Shown here: piece after piece, positions 10,510 through 19,331 of the stretch
Numbering within the stretch: the stretch's first letter is position 1
Layout of the letters: every line of letters starts with the position of its first letter
Source of the DNA: Paeniglutamicibacter psychrophenolicus
GTDB taxonomy: Bacteria; Actinomycetota; Actinomycetes; Actinomycetales; Micrococcaceae
NCBI RefSeq assembly: GCF_017876575.1
Contig: NZ_JAGIOE010000001.1
Location: forward strand, 124,001 to 188,000
DNA: 64,000 nt
Reading direction: 5' to 3'
The notes under the pieces: model-generated
Database searches by the model: none
What the model saw: only the letters and a program-made list of their open reading frames with translations
What the model was told of the DNA's origin: nothing
Translations under genes and position numbers: made by a program

Positions 10510-10538
10510 TTTTGAACATGTTCAAAAAAGACTATGAT
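10510..10538 (+). promoter_or_regulatory. Promoter with an 18-bp perfect palindrome, likely TetR operator
   Basis: TTTTGAACATGTTCAAAA (10510-10527) is a perfect palindrome that overlaps a -35-like TTGAAC. A TATGAT -10 box is at 10533-10538. The TetR-family gene begins 31 nt further on. This arrangement is the classical one for autorepression. Confidence 0.6.
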
Positions 10539-10569
10539 GGAGATCCGGCCAACAATGGAGGCAAGTGCC

Positions 10570-11217
10570 ATGAGGACAGCGACCGCCAAAAGCACCCAGA
10601 CCCGCCAATTGCTGCTGGACACGGCCCTGGAACTGTTCGCCACGAAGGGCTTCTCGGGGACAACGATGCGCGTGATTGCCACGGAATCCGGGCTTTCCCT
10701 AGGCAATGCCTACTACTACTTCGAGTCCAAGGACGCTATCGTCCACGAGCTTTTCCGCAACCTTCTCGAACGGCACCGGACCGCCACCTGGCCGCTGCTG
10801 GTTCCGGGAAACAACCTTGAGACCAACCTGCGCATTGCCCTTGACCAGGCGCTCGAAATCATGACACCGTTCCACGAATTCGGACCTGCGTTTATCCGCA
10901 CCGCATTTGCCGGTGCCCACACCGAGCTCGGCGACGTCCACCGCGCCCTCGAATTCGGGCTCTGGCGCCAGGTCGTGGCTGCCAGCAGGCCGCTGCCCCC
11001 GCTGGCCATCCGCAACGACCTGCCCGAACTGCTGTGGCTGATCCAGCGCGGGATCTTCCTGTTTTGGGCCTACGATTCCTCCCCCGGGGCCGCTCGCAGC
11101 CACCGGCTCATCAAGAATGTCGCGCCCGTGACGGCCCGCCTCGTCGTGCTCTCCCGAATGCCGGTGGTCCGCAGCATTCTCGACGATGTGCTCTCGATGG
11201 TTCGCACCGCATCCTGA
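10570..11217 (+). CDS. TetR-family transcriptional regulator
   Basis: A 215 aa DNA-binding repressor-type protein. The N-terminal HTH spans about residues 10-55 (LFATKGFSGTTMRVIA then LSLGNAYYYFESKD). The C-terminal ligand domain is unassigned. The ATG at 10570 is preferred to earlier in-frame ATGs because GGAGG lies 8 nt upstream. The perfect palindrome at 10510-10527 overlaps its own promoter, so autoregulation is likely. It diverges from the queuosine-precursor transporter, whose promoter region it could also influence. The ligand is unknown. Confidence 0.88.
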   Translation: MRTATAKSTQTRQLLLDTALELFATKGFSGTTMRVIATESGLSLGNAYYYFESKDAIVHELFRNLLERHRTATWPLLVPGNNLETNLRIALDQALEIMTPFHEFGPAFIRTAFAGAHTELGDVHRALEFGLWRQVVAASRPLPPLAIRNDLPELLWLIQRGIFLFWAYDSSPGAARSHRLIKNVAPVTARLVVLSRMPVVRSILDDVLSMVRTAS

Positions 11218-11401
11218 GTCGGGAAGGGCCCCGGATCCTGCGCATCGCAGCATCTCCCAACTTGGAATCGGCAGGCGCAGGCGTAGAGTCGGTAATGAAC
11301 CACCCAAGGGACGCCAGCGCACAACGATCATTGGTGATCAGCAAGGCGTTTGCGCCCCCAACAGGTTTTTCGTTGCCCGTCCTTGAAACAGGAGCCGCCA
11401 G

Positions 11402-12058
11402 ATGCCATTCGAACGCTCAAGCCTTCCGCGCTGGGTCCATGCCTTTGCCCTGCTGCGCGACCGCACCGTGACCCGCGAAGAGCCCGGCCGGCTGCACAGC
11501 GTTGCCGAAGACGGCAGCAGCTACGAAATCACCTGCCCCTGGCCCGGCACCGGCGGCCTTGCATCCCTGCTGGGCGACACCGAACTTTCATCCCACCAAG
11601 GCCAAACCAGGCTGACGTTCCTGGGCCCACCGGACGAGTCCGCCGGCCGTGAACTGGTCGCCCGGGGTTGGAGCCTCAGCGACCGGCGCGTGCTGCTGGC
11701 CGCGCTGGCCAACGACGTTGAGCAGGTGGTCTCGCTGCCGGAAACGGCCACGCTGTTCGAAGCCCCGATGGCCGACTACGACGTGGTTGAAATCGCCGAC
11801 TTCGACGCGACCGCGGGCCGCGGCCGGATCCGTTTTGGCGAGGATTTCGCACTGCTCGGAGACCCGAGCATCACCGCAACCTCGAACATCGAGCAGTTCC
11901 GCGCCGCGATCCTGGCCAACCTGGCCGCCGCTGCGGCACGCCAGGGCCTGCCGGTGCTGTTCATGGTCACCAGCGCCGACACCGCCACCGGAATACGCGC
12001 CGAACGCGCGGCCGGCTGGTCCAACGCCACCCAGCTGACCACTTTCACCCGGGCCTGA
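11402..12058 (+). CDS. Hypothetical protein, possibly GNAT-like
   Basis: A 218 aa cytoplasmic protein with no signal peptide or membrane segment. The C-terminal half (about residues 120-218) has the order of a GNAT acyltransferase: a strand with aromatic and acidic residues, an AAILANLAAAAARQG helix, a VLFMVTSADTATGIRAERAAGW segment, and a closing strand. The usual acetyl-CoA loop R/Q-x-x-G-x-G/A is not clear. The N-terminal half is unrecognised. AGGAG precedes the ATG. A TAGAGT box at 11284 could be the promoter, leaving a leader of over 100 nt. Confidence 0.45.
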   Translation: MPFERSSLPRWVHAFALLRDRTVTREEPGRLHSVAEDGSSYEITCPWPGTGGLASLLGDTELSSHQGQTRLTFLGPPDESAGRELVARGWSLSDRRVLLAALANDVEQVVSLPETATLFEAPMADYDVVEIADFDATAGRGRIRFGEDFALLGDPSITATSNIEQFRAAILANLAAAAARQGLPVLFMVTSADTATGIRAERAAGWSNATQLTTFTRA

Positions 12059-12139
12059 TTCCCGGTCACCTGTTCCCGACCGGAACCGCCGGGCTGCCGA
12101 GCCGCTCCCGGGTGGAATCGGCGCGCAGGAAAACCACCC

Positions 12140-12145
12140 TAAAAT
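12140..12145 (+). promoter_or_regulatory. -10 element for a leaderless ThiD/PdxK-type kinase mRNA
   Basis: TAAAAT lies 6 nt upstream of the ATG at 12152. That spacing places the transcription start at or next to the start codon. No convincing Shine-Dalgarno sequence is present. Confidence 0.45.
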
Positions 12146-12151
12146 GGATGC

Positions 12152-12976
12152 ATGACTTCTGCCACCACCGGGACCCGTCCCGCCATCACCTTGACCATCG
12201 CCGGTTCCGAAGCAACCGGCGGAGCCGGCGCCCAGGCCGACCTGAAGACCTTCCAGGAATTGGGGACCTACGGCATCGTTGCCCTGACCTGCATCGTCTC
12301 CTTCGACCCGAAGGACAACTGGAACCACCGATTCGTCCCGGTTGAACCGCAGGTCATTGCCGACCAGCTCGAAGCTGCCCAGACCTGCTACGCAGCGGAC
12401 CTGAAGACCGTCAAGCTCGGCATGATGGGCTCCCCGGCCACCATCAACACGGTTGCCGCCGCGCTGAAGAACCAGGAATGGGACAACGTCGTCCTGGACC
12501 CGGTGCTGATCTGCAAGGGCCAGGAACCGGGCCACGCCCTGGACACCGACGAGGCGCTGAAGACGATCCTGCTGCCGCTGGCCACCTTCGTCACCCCCAA
12601 CCACTTCGAGGCAGAGTCGCTGTCCGGGATGAGCATCAACAACGCCGAGGACCTGACCGAGGCCGCAAGGAAGATCCACGCACTCTCCGGCGCGGCCGTG
12701 CTGGCCAAGGGCGGGGTCCGCCTGGCAGGCGCCGAGGCCGTGGACGTGTTCTACGACGGCGAAACCCTTGAGATCCTCTCGGCCCCGAAGGTCGGGGAAG
12801 TTGCCGTGTCGGGTGCCGGTTGCTCGCTGGCCGCCGCCATCACCGCCGAGCTGGCCAAGGGCGAGAGCCCGCTGCAGGCGGCCCGCAATGCCAAGGTCTT
12901 TGTCACCGAGGGCATCAAGAACCGCGTGGCCTCCGCCGCCCCGTTCGACGCCCTGTGGCAAGGCGGAACACGCTAG
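12152..12976 (+). CDS. Hydroxymethylpyrimidine/pyridoxine kinase (ThiD/PdxK family)
   Basis: A 274 aa ribokinase-fold kinase that phosphorylates hydroxymethylpyrimidine (thiamine pathway) or pyridoxine/pyridoxal (vitamin B6 salvage). The N-terminal TIAGSEATGGAGAQADLKTF matches the ThiD/PdxK substrate site. VLDPVLICKG lies near residue 115, TPNHFEAESL near residue 150, and the anion hole SGAGCSLAAAI near residue 225 contains the cysteine of the Gram-positive PdxK/ThiD2 branch. Sequence alone does not separate the two substrates. The gene is monocistronic with a strong terminator. Confidence 0.8.
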   Translation: MTSATTGTRPAITLTIAGSEATGGAGAQADLKTFQELGTYGIVALTCIVSFDPKDNWNHRFVPVEPQVIADQLEAAQTCYAADLKTVKLGMMGSPATINTVAAALKNQEWDNVVLDPVLICKGQEPGHALDTDEALKTILLPLATFVTPNHFEAESLSGMSINNAEDLTEAARKIHALSGAAVLAKGGVRLAGAEAVDVFYDGETLEILSAPKVGEVAVSGAGCSLAAAITAELAKGESPLQAARNAKVFVTEGIKNRVASAAPFDALWQGGTR

Positions 12977-13004
12977 GGCTTCCGCAACCCGAAGGCCATC
13001 CAAG

Positions 13005-13044
13005 AAAACGCTGGTCCCATGCATGCATGGGACCAGCGTTTTTT
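13005..13044 (+). terminator. Rho-independent terminator
   Basis: A perfect stem from CGCTGGTCCCATGCATG folding on itself is flanked by AAAA on the left and TTTTTT on the right. It lies 28 nt after the kinase gene. The A/T flanks would let it work in both directions. Confidence 0.9.
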
Positions 13045-13356
13045 CGTTTCCCCCCAGAAACGCCGCCGCTTCACCGGCGCACGGACAAACAGGTTCGCGG
13101 CAGCGGCGTCCTTGCCCGATGCCAACCGTCGCTTCCCCATCCGTCCCGCGCCCGCGGTGCGGGCAGTGGCTCCTCCCCAAGAGGGCCACCGACTGCCCAA
13201 AGACTATCGATGGCCTCCGACACTTTGCCGGACCCGGGCTCCCTTCTTCCCTCCGGCGTCCGCTTGCACGGGAACAAAACGGTTCCGCGGGTCCGGATTC
13301 CCATCCCCGCTTCCAGCCCGGCCCGCGACATTTTCCAAAGAATCTCAAACAACCCC
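13045..13356. other. Intergenic stretch upstream of the subtilase promoter
   Basis: About 310 nt without a credible gene: the open frames here lack a ribosome binding site and family resemblance. Only the promoter of the next gene begins at its right end. Confidence 0.5.
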
Positions 13357-13387
13357 TTGATATGTGCCGCGTCTCACATAGTATGTG
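13357..13387 (+). promoter_or_regulatory. Subtilase promoter with operator-like palindrome
   Basis: TTGATA (13357-13362) and TAGTAT (13379-13384) are separated by 16 nt. CACATA-G-TATGTG (13375-13387) is a perfect palindrome over the -10 box, and a further TATGTG half-site lies at 13361-13366. Three such half-sites suggest binding of a repressor or activator. Confidence 0.6.
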
Positions 13388-13468
13388 GCGTGGGACGGTA
13401 CCCACTATCCGCTCGCGGGAATCCGTCCTCATCACTCCCAGTCACTCCCACCGGATTCAAGGAGAACC

Positions 13469-16400
13469 ATGTCCAACCCGCGTCGTCACAGACTTGCGCG
13501 GACGATCTTGGCGTCGGCCTCGGGGCTTGCCCTGGCCGTCACCATGTCTGTCCCTTCCCTTGCGGCACCGCCGACGATCGACCCGGCACCGGGTGCCGAC
13601 TCACCGTCCCTCGGCGGGACTGCCCCCAAGGCGCTGAAAAACCTGAAGGTCTCCGGCCCGCTGGCCGCTGCCAAGGGCGATGTCTCCGTGTTCGTCCAGT
13701 TCGAGGGCGAAGGAGCCTTCGAAGCCACCCAGCCGGACAGCGCCAAAACGCCACACGGCAAGTCGGTCAAGAACCCCGACAAGGTCAAGAAGATCCGCGA
13801 CGGCATCAAGGCCAAGGGCAAGTCGGCCGCCAAGGCCGCCAAGGCCGAGGTCATCTACACGACCACCAACTCGCTGCCGGGCGTGGCACTGCGCGGAGAC
13901 GCCGACGCCTTGCGCGCACTGGCCTCGCGTCCCGACGTCAAGAAGATCACTGCGATCGTCCCCAAGACCCCCGAGAACAAGGGCTCGGACATCGACACCC
14001 GCGCCCTCGAGGCATGGAACACCCTGCAGGAAACCGGCGAGGGCATCACCATCGCCGTGCTGGACACCGGCATCGACTACACGCACGCCGGCTTCGGCGG
14101 CCCCGGAACCCTCGAGGCGTACGCAACCGCCCAGGCATCCAAGGACCTGCCGTCCAAGACCTCCGGGCTGTATGACCCCGAGAAGTTCATCGGCGGCTGG
14201 GACCTGGTCGGCGACGACTACAACGCGGACCCGAGCGCGCCGAGCTACCAGCCGGTTCCCAAGCCGGACTCAAACCCGCTTGACTGCGCCTCGGCCGGAC
14301 ACGGCTCCCACGTCTCGGGCACCGCTGCCGGATACGGCGTGAAGGCCGACGGCACCACCTTCAACGGCGACTACACCAAGCTCACCGCCGACGAGGTGGG
14401 CTCCATGCTCATCGGCCCGGGCTCCGCCCCCGAGGCATCGCTTGTCGGCATCCGCGTCTTTGGCTGCGAAGGCTCCTCCTCCGTGGTCGGCCAGGCACTG
14501 GACTACGTCCTGGACCCGAACAACGACGGCGACTTCTCCGACCGCGCCCAGATCGTGAACATGTCCCTGGGCTCGGACCACTCGCCGGTCGAAGACCCTG
14601 AGAACGACATCGTCAACACCCTCACGGGCCTGGGAATCCTCTCCGTCGTGGCCTCCGGCAACGCCGGAGACGTCACCGATGTCGGCGGCTCGCCGGGCAA
14701 CGCCCGCTCCTCGCTGACCGTGGCCAACTCCGTGGGCACCAAGGTCACCCTCGATGGCATCAAGGTCAACGCACCTGCCGAGTCCGCGGGAACCGCGGCA
14801 GGCCAGTACTCGGCCAACTTCAACTACACCACCGCCGACCCGGCCAAGCTGACCGGGGATGTCGTCATGGCACCGGCTGCCAACGCCTTCGGCTGTGCCC
14901 CGTTTGCCGACGGATCGCTGGCCGGCAAGTGGGTCTGGCTGCAGTGGAGCGAGAACCTCGAATTCCCCTGTGGCTCGGCAACCCGCTTCAACAACGCCGA
15001 GAAGGCCGGCGCAACCGGTGTCATCCTGGACTCCGAGGTAGCTGTCTTCGAGGCCGGCATCGCCGGAAACGCCACGATCCCCGGCGCCCAGTTCACCAAG
15101 GCCTACTCCGATGCGCTGCGTCCCGCGGCCGAGAACGGCACGCTGAACGTCACCCTGGATCCGAAGCTGGTCGGCACCGCCTCGGTCGAGTCGGGAATCG
15201 GGAACACCCTGAACTCCTCGTCCTCGCGCGGCGTGCATGGCTCGGAGGGCATCGTCAAGCCGGACGTGGCCGCACCGGGCACGCTCATCGGCTCGGTGGG
15301 CGTGGGCACGGGCAACGGCCCGGCCGTCATGTCCGGCACCTCCATGGCAACCCCGCACACCGCGGGCATTGCCGCCCTGGTGGCAGGCAGCGGCGACTAC
15401 ACCGCATTGCAGGTCAAGTCCCTGGTGATGAACACCGCCACGGTGGACATCCTGGCCGCCAACGGCGAGGCCTACGGGCCAAACCGCGTGGGTTCCGGGC
15501 GCGTCATTGCCGATGCGGCCATCAATTCCCCCGCCTACGCATTCGCCACCGCGGACCCGGACCTGGTTTCCGTGACCTTCGGCGTCATCGAGGTCGACAA
15601 GACCAAGTACAAGGCCGCCAAGTCCATCACCGTGGTCAACAAGTCCGACAAGACCCAGACCTACAAGGTGAAGTACCTGCCATCCACGCAGATCCCGGGT
15701 GCAGGGTACTCCCTGGACAAGAACAGCGTGACGCTCGCGGCCGGGGCAAGCACCCAGATCAAGGTCACCCTTGACGTGGATGCCCGCAAGTACGCCAAGA
15801 CCATCGATCCGACCATGGACCGCACGCAGCTTGGCCTGCCGCGCGCCTGGGTCGCCGATGTCTCGGGCCGCGTGGAACTGAGCAGTGCCACCGCCCCGAC
15901 GCTGCGCGTCCCGGTCCAGGCGGCACCGAAGCTGGTTGCCGACATGGGCGCCAAGAAGATCATGCTCGCCCCCGGCGCCACCTCCGGCACAGTCGACCTG
16001 GCCGGCAAGGGCGTCCTGGCCGGTTCCGGCGACACCCAGGTGGTGTCGTTGCTCTCCGCGTTCGAGCTCGGGGCATCCTCGGGCAAGCTGCCCGCCGGCG
16101 CCGACGCGGTTCCGGGCGCACGCTCCATGGACCTGCAGCACGTCGGTGCCGCATCCACCGCCCGCACCACGGGCGTGGCCGACGGTCTGCTGAACTTCGG
16201 CGTGAGCACCTGGGGCAACTGGGCCCACCTGGCCGGTGCCACGGAGATCGACGTCGAAATCGACACCAACGGCGACGGGGTGGCGGACTTCGTCACCTTC
16301 AACAGCTACTTCGACGAGCTCGATGCCGACCTGGCAGCGACCTACGACCTGCGCAACGGTTCGCAAGTTGACCTGCAGTTCCTCAACGGGCTGGGCGGCG

Positions 16401-16756
16401 ATGTCGACACCAACACCTTCGATACCAACGTGGCATCCCTCCCCGTGTCGCTCGCTGCCCTGGGCCTGAGCGGCTCCAGTGCACCGATCGCCTACCGCGT
16501 GAGCACGTACTCCGTCTACAACGCCGACGACACCGGGGCCCTGGCCCCGGTGGACGAGACCGATTGGATCGCCTTCGATGCGATCGCCCCGGAATTGTCC
16601 TTCGTTGGCGGCGGAACCGCGTTCGCCGACCTGGACAAGGCCAAGCTGACCGCGACCATCGCCGCGGACAGCACCGACGCCAAGGCCCTGTTCCTGCACA
16701 TGCACAACGCCTCGGGCAACCGCGCCCAGGTGGTGGATGTGGAGGTGCGCAAGTAG
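13469..16756 (+). CDS. Secreted subtilisin-family serine protease (S8) with PA domain
   Basis: A 1095 aa exported protease. A Sec signal peptide covers about residues 1-32 and ends near SLAAPP. A propeptide (I9-like) follows to about residue 160. The catalytic triad is Asp199 in VLDTGID, His278 in GHGSHVSGT and Ser625 in SGTSMATPH. The long gap between His and Ser holds a protease-associated domain at about residues 430-560. After the catalytic domain come a fibronectin-like region near 690-800 and further beta-rich segments to the C-terminus. There is no LPXTG motif or membrane anchor, so it is probably released. AAGGAG precedes the ATG by 4 nt. Confidence 0.92.
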   Translation: MSNPRRHRLARTILASASGLALAVTMSVPSLAAPPTIDPAPGADSPSLGGTAPKALKNLKVSGPLAAAKGDVSVFVQFEGEGAFEATQPDSAKTPHGKSVKNPDKVKKIRDGIKAKGKSAAKAAKAEVIYTTTNSLPGVALRGDADALRALASRPDVKKITAIVPKTPENKGSDIDTRALEAWNTLQETGEGITIAVLDTGIDYTHAGFGGPGTLEAYATAQASKDLPSKTSGLYDPEKFIGGWDLVGDDYNADPSAPSYQPVPKPDSNPLDCASAGHGSHVSGTAAGYGVKADGTTFNGDYTKLTADEVGSMLIGPGSAPEASLVGIRVFGCEGSSSVVGQALDYVLDPNNDGDFSDRAQIVNMSLGSDHSPVEDPENDIVNTLTGLGILSVVASGNAGDVTDVGGSPGNARSSLTVANSVGTKVTLDGIKVNAPAESAGTAAGQYSANFNYTTADPAKLTGDVVMAPAANAFGCAPFADGSLAGKWVWLQWSENLEFPCGSATRFNNAEKAGATGVILDSEVAVFEAGIAGNATIPGAQFTKAYSDALRPAAENGTLNVTLDPKLVGTASVESGIGNTLNSSSSRGVHGSEGIVKPDVAAPGTLIGSVGVGTGNGPAVMSGTSMATPHTAGIAALVAGSGDYTALQVKSLVMNTATVDILAANGEAYGPNRVGSGRVIADAAINSPAYAFATADPDLVSVTFGVIEVDKTKYKAAKSITVVNKSDKTQTYKVKYLPSTQIPGAGYSLDKNSVTLAAGASTQIKVTLDVDARKYAKTIDPTMDRTQLGLPRAWVADVSGRVELSSATAPTLRVPVQAAPKLVADMGAKKIMLAPGATSGTVDLAGKGVLAGSGDTQVVSLLSAFELGASSGKLPAGADAVPGARSMDLQHVGAASTARTTGVADGLLNFGVSTWGNWAHLAGATEIDVEIDTNGDGVADFVTFNSYFDELDADLAATYDLRNGSQVDLQFLNGLGGDVDTNTFDTNVASLPVSLAALGLSGSSAPIAYRVSTYSVYNADDTGALAPVDETDWIAFDAIAPELSFVGGGTAFADLDKAKLTATIAADSTDAKALFLHMHNASGNRAQVVDVEVRK

Positions 16757-16786
16757 CACTGCGGCTTGGTGCCGCAACAGGCACCG

Positions 16787-16849
16787 ACGGCGCGGCCCGC
16801 CGGATGGCGGTTCAGTGGTTTGAACCGCACATCCGGCGGGCCGCGCCGT
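16787..16849 (+). terminator. Very long hairpin terminator after the subtilase gene
   Basis: A stem of about 28 bp with a single bulged A. The outer arm is ACGGCGCGGCCCGCCGGATG and the inner arm GCGGTTCA/TGAACCGC, around a 6-nt loop. Only a short T-tract (GTTTCC) follows. Confidence 0.75.
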
Positions 16850-16875
16850 TTCCGCATGCGGGCAGCCGGCGGGCT

Positions 16876-16881
16876 TAGGCT
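16876..16881 (+). promoter_or_regulatory. -10 element for a leaderless serine hydrolase mRNA
   Basis: TAGGCT ends 7 nt before the ATG at 16889. No ribosome binding site is visible, which fits leaderless transcription. Confidence 0.45.
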
Positions 16882-16888
16882 CGGGACC

Positions 16889-17803
16889 ATGGATGGAATA
16901 TCGATCCCCGCTTCGCTGGGCCGGATGCTGCCCCCGGGTGCCGCGGCAGCCTGTCGCGGACCCGGAGACGAGGGAGCCGTGCAGGTTTTCGGTTCATCCG
17001 AGCCCCTGCCGGTCTTCAGCGTGACCAAGATGTTCGTAGCCGCCGGCGTCCTGCGGGCCGTGGATGCGGGCCGCTTCAAGCTCGCAGATCCACTGGCTTC
17101 GCGACTGCCCGGAGCCCCGGCCGGCCGCACGATTTCCCAGGTGCTCACGCATACCGCGGGGATGGGCAATTACGCCTCAAGCCCCGGCTACCTGGCCGCC
17201 GTCCGCCAACGGCCGGCGGACCCGTGGTCGCTGGAGGACATCGCCGCCGCCGGCAGCGCTTCCGAGCCCGGTCCCTTCGCCTACAGCAACACCGGCTACT
17301 GGTACCTGGGCGCGCTGCTCGAGGAGGTCTCCGGGATGTCGCTGGGCCAGTACCTGCACCGGGAAATCTTCGAACCGGCCGACATGGCCTCGACACGCTA
17401 TCCGGATCCGGAAACCGCATTGACGGATTCGGGCTACTCGACGCTGTGGGCCGGGCCCGCCGGGGCCGCGTTCTCCACGCCGGCCGACCTGCTGCGCTTC
17501 GGCGACCTGGTCACGGAACGCAACCCGCTCTTCCCCTCGTCCCTGTCCCCCGCCATGCGCGCCGCGTTCATGGATTCGGTTCCCGTGGCTGCCCCAGCGC
17601 CGTGGAGTGCGCCGCGCTACGGGGCCGGGGTCATGATCGATACGGACCTGCAGCTGTGGGGGCACGGCGGTGCCGGGCCCGGGTACCGCGCCGCGGTCTT
17701 CACCTCCCGGGCCACCGGGATCGCGGCCGCTGCCATTGCCCCCGAGACCAGCGGCTTCAGCCCCGAAGAGACCCTGGTGTCGCTGCTGGGGCCCAAGGAC
17801 TGA
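16889..17803 (+). CDS. Serine hydrolase, beta-lactamase/DD-peptidase family (class C-like fold)
   Basis: A 304 aa serine hydrolase of the beta-lactamase superfamily (penicillin-binding-protein or esterase type). The SxxK motif is in FSVTK near residue 45, the YxN motif in AYSNTGYW near residue 132, and a third motif HGGAG near residue 258 replaces KTG. HTAGMGNY near residue 95 is also typical. No signal peptide is seen, so it may act in the cytoplasm as an esterase or peptidase. It converges closely on the GH3 gene (6 nt apart). The natural substrate cannot be told from the sequence. Confidence 0.75.
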   Translation: MDGISIPASLGRMLPPGAAAACRGPGDEGAVQVFGSSEPLPVFSVTKMFVAAGVLRAVDAGRFKLADPLASRLPGAPAGRTISQVLTHTAGMGNYASSPGYLAAVRQRPADPWSLEDIAAAGSASEPGPFAYSNTGYWYLGALLEEVSGMSLGQYLHREIFEPADMASTRYPDPETALTDSGYSTLWAGPAGAAFSTPADLLRFGDLVTERNPLFPSSLSPAMRAAFMDSVPVAAPAPWSAPRYGAGVMIDTDLQLWGHGGAGPGYRAAVFTSRATGIAAAAIAPETSGFSPEETLVSLLGPKD

Positions 17804-17809
17804 GTCCGC

Positions 17810-19135
17810 TCAGCGCCGATCTTCCTTGACCCGCAGCACGTGCAGCGCCGCGGCATCGATGAGCCGGGCGAAGGCGGGGTCCTTGCCGGCCTCGGCATAC
17901 AGGGCATTGGCGATCGCCGGCATCTTCGGCGCGTCCACGCAGAGCATCATGGTCCCGCCGGCCTCGAAGAAGCGCAGGGCCCGGGCGCCCAGGGTCCAGG
18001 GGGACAACTGCACTGCGTCGCACATGTCATCCGAGACGATGATGCCGTTGAACCCCAGGTCCTCGCGGAGCATCGAACGCATGATGGTCGAGGAGAACGG
18101 GGCGATGTTCTTCGCATCGATCCTGGAGTAGTAGGCGTTGGAAACCATCACCCAGTCGTTGCCCGCGGCGATGCCGTCGCGGAAGGGCTTGAGGTAGCCA
18201 TCACGCCGGGTGGTCTTGGTGTCGGTGACGTTCCTGGCGGTATCGGTGTTCTTGGTGACGCGTCCGAGCCCCGGGAAGTGCTTGATGACCGGGTCCACGC
18301 CCGCGGCCAGCATCCCCGAGGAAAAAGCCCGCGTTGCCGCCGAAACCGTTGCCGGGTCGTACCCGTATTCGCGCTTCCAGTAGCCGATGGGCGCGTTCGA
18401 CGGAGCGAAGGACGCAGAGGGGACGGTGTCGGCCACCGGGGCGAGATTGACGTTGACCCCGGCGGCGGCCAGTTGCCCGCCCCAGACCTCGGCACGCTCG
18501 CGCAGGGTCGCGGTGGCCCAGCTGCCCTGGACCAGCGCCGTGGGCAGGGTGGAGAAGCCGCTGCCCTTCAGGACCTGGACATAGCCTCCCTCCTGGTCGG
18601 TGGCCACGAACGCGTCGACGTCCACCGACAACGCCTTCGCGATGGTTGACTCGACCCGTTGGACCGCGCCGGCCGTGGCCCCGGTTCCCGCACTGCTGCG
18701 GCCCTTGAGGAAGAAGTTCCCCAACTCGTGGGCGGCAATGGTGGACCTGTCGGCGGCGCTGCTGCCCGTTGCCGGGACACCCACCATCAAGACCTGCCCG
18801 ATTCGCTCCTTCAGGCTCATGGCGGCCAGCGTCTTTTCGGCCGGGTCTTGCTGCGCGGTCGGGGCGGGTTTGTCGCTGTGCGTCGGCGTTGCGCTGGGTT
18901 CGTGGCTCGGTGTCGCCGACGGCGACTGGCTGGCGGACGACGGGCTCGAAGGCGGTGCCGAGGTAACCGATGGTGCAGGTGTGCCCGAGGATTGGGTCGG
19001 GGCGGGGTTTGAGCTCGTTGCGCTTGGCGGCGCGGGTGCCGGGGTCGGAGCGCAGCCGGCCAGGACCATGCTGGGTAGAACCAACAGGGGAAGGACCACC
19101 CGATGCCCAAAAATCCTTGCTCGCGAATTGTTCAT
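17810..19135 (-). CDS. Glycoside hydrolase family 3 lipoprotein (NagZ/LpqI-like)
   Basis: A 441 aa lipoprotein with signal peptide and lipobox LAGC (Cys28). A Pro/Ser/Thr-rich linker spans about residues 29-95, then a single GH3 barrel follows. ATDQEGG lies near 178-184, KHFPGLG at 285-291, and SDD at 368-370 carries the predicted nucleophile Asp369. Family members cleave beta-N-acetylglucosaminides in cell wall recycling. The acid/base loop after KHFPG reads NTDTARN rather than the DSH motif of typical NagZ, so the specificity or mechanism may differ. It is probably anchored on the outer face of the membrane. Confidence 0.8.
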   Translation of the reverse strand: MNNSRARIFGHRVVLPLLVLPSMVLAGCAPTPAPAPPSATSSNPAPTQSSGTPAPSVTSAPPSSPSSASQSPSATPSHEPSATPTHSDKPAPTAQQDPAEKTLAAMSLKERIGQVLMVGVPATGSSAADRSTIAAHELGNFFLKGRSSAGTGATAGAVQRVESTIAKALSVDVDAFVATDQEGGYVQVLKGSGFSTLPTALVQGSWATATLRERAEVWGGQLAAAGVNVNLAPVADTVPSASFAPSNAPIGYWKREYGYDPATVSAATRAFSSGMLAAGVDPVIKHFPGLGRVTKNTDTARNVTDTKTTRRDGYLKPFRDGIAAGNDWVMVSNAYYSRIDAKNIAPFSSTIMRSMLREDLGFNGIIVSDDMCDAVQLSPWTLGARALRFFEAGGTMMLCVDAPKMPAIANALYAEAGKDPAFARLIDAAALHVLRVKEDRR

Positions 19136-19331
19136 GGTCCACAGCCTCTTTTCTCCACCACATCCAGCGTGCCAGAGATTCGGCCGCCCGGAAGCCAATG
19201 GAACCAAAAACGTGACCTGTGGATTTGTTGCCCATCGTGCCATGGCGCCTTGGCCCGCGCGGTCGCAGGACCGGCGGAATCTGTCGGCGGGCGCGCATAG
19301 GCTGGGCACAGGACTATTGAAGGAGGATCCC

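Noticed and set aside
14270-16777. Open frame of about 835 codons opposite the subtilase gene
   Set aside because: Shadow of the subtilase coding strand; low-complexity Gly/Val/His composition and no recognisable domain.
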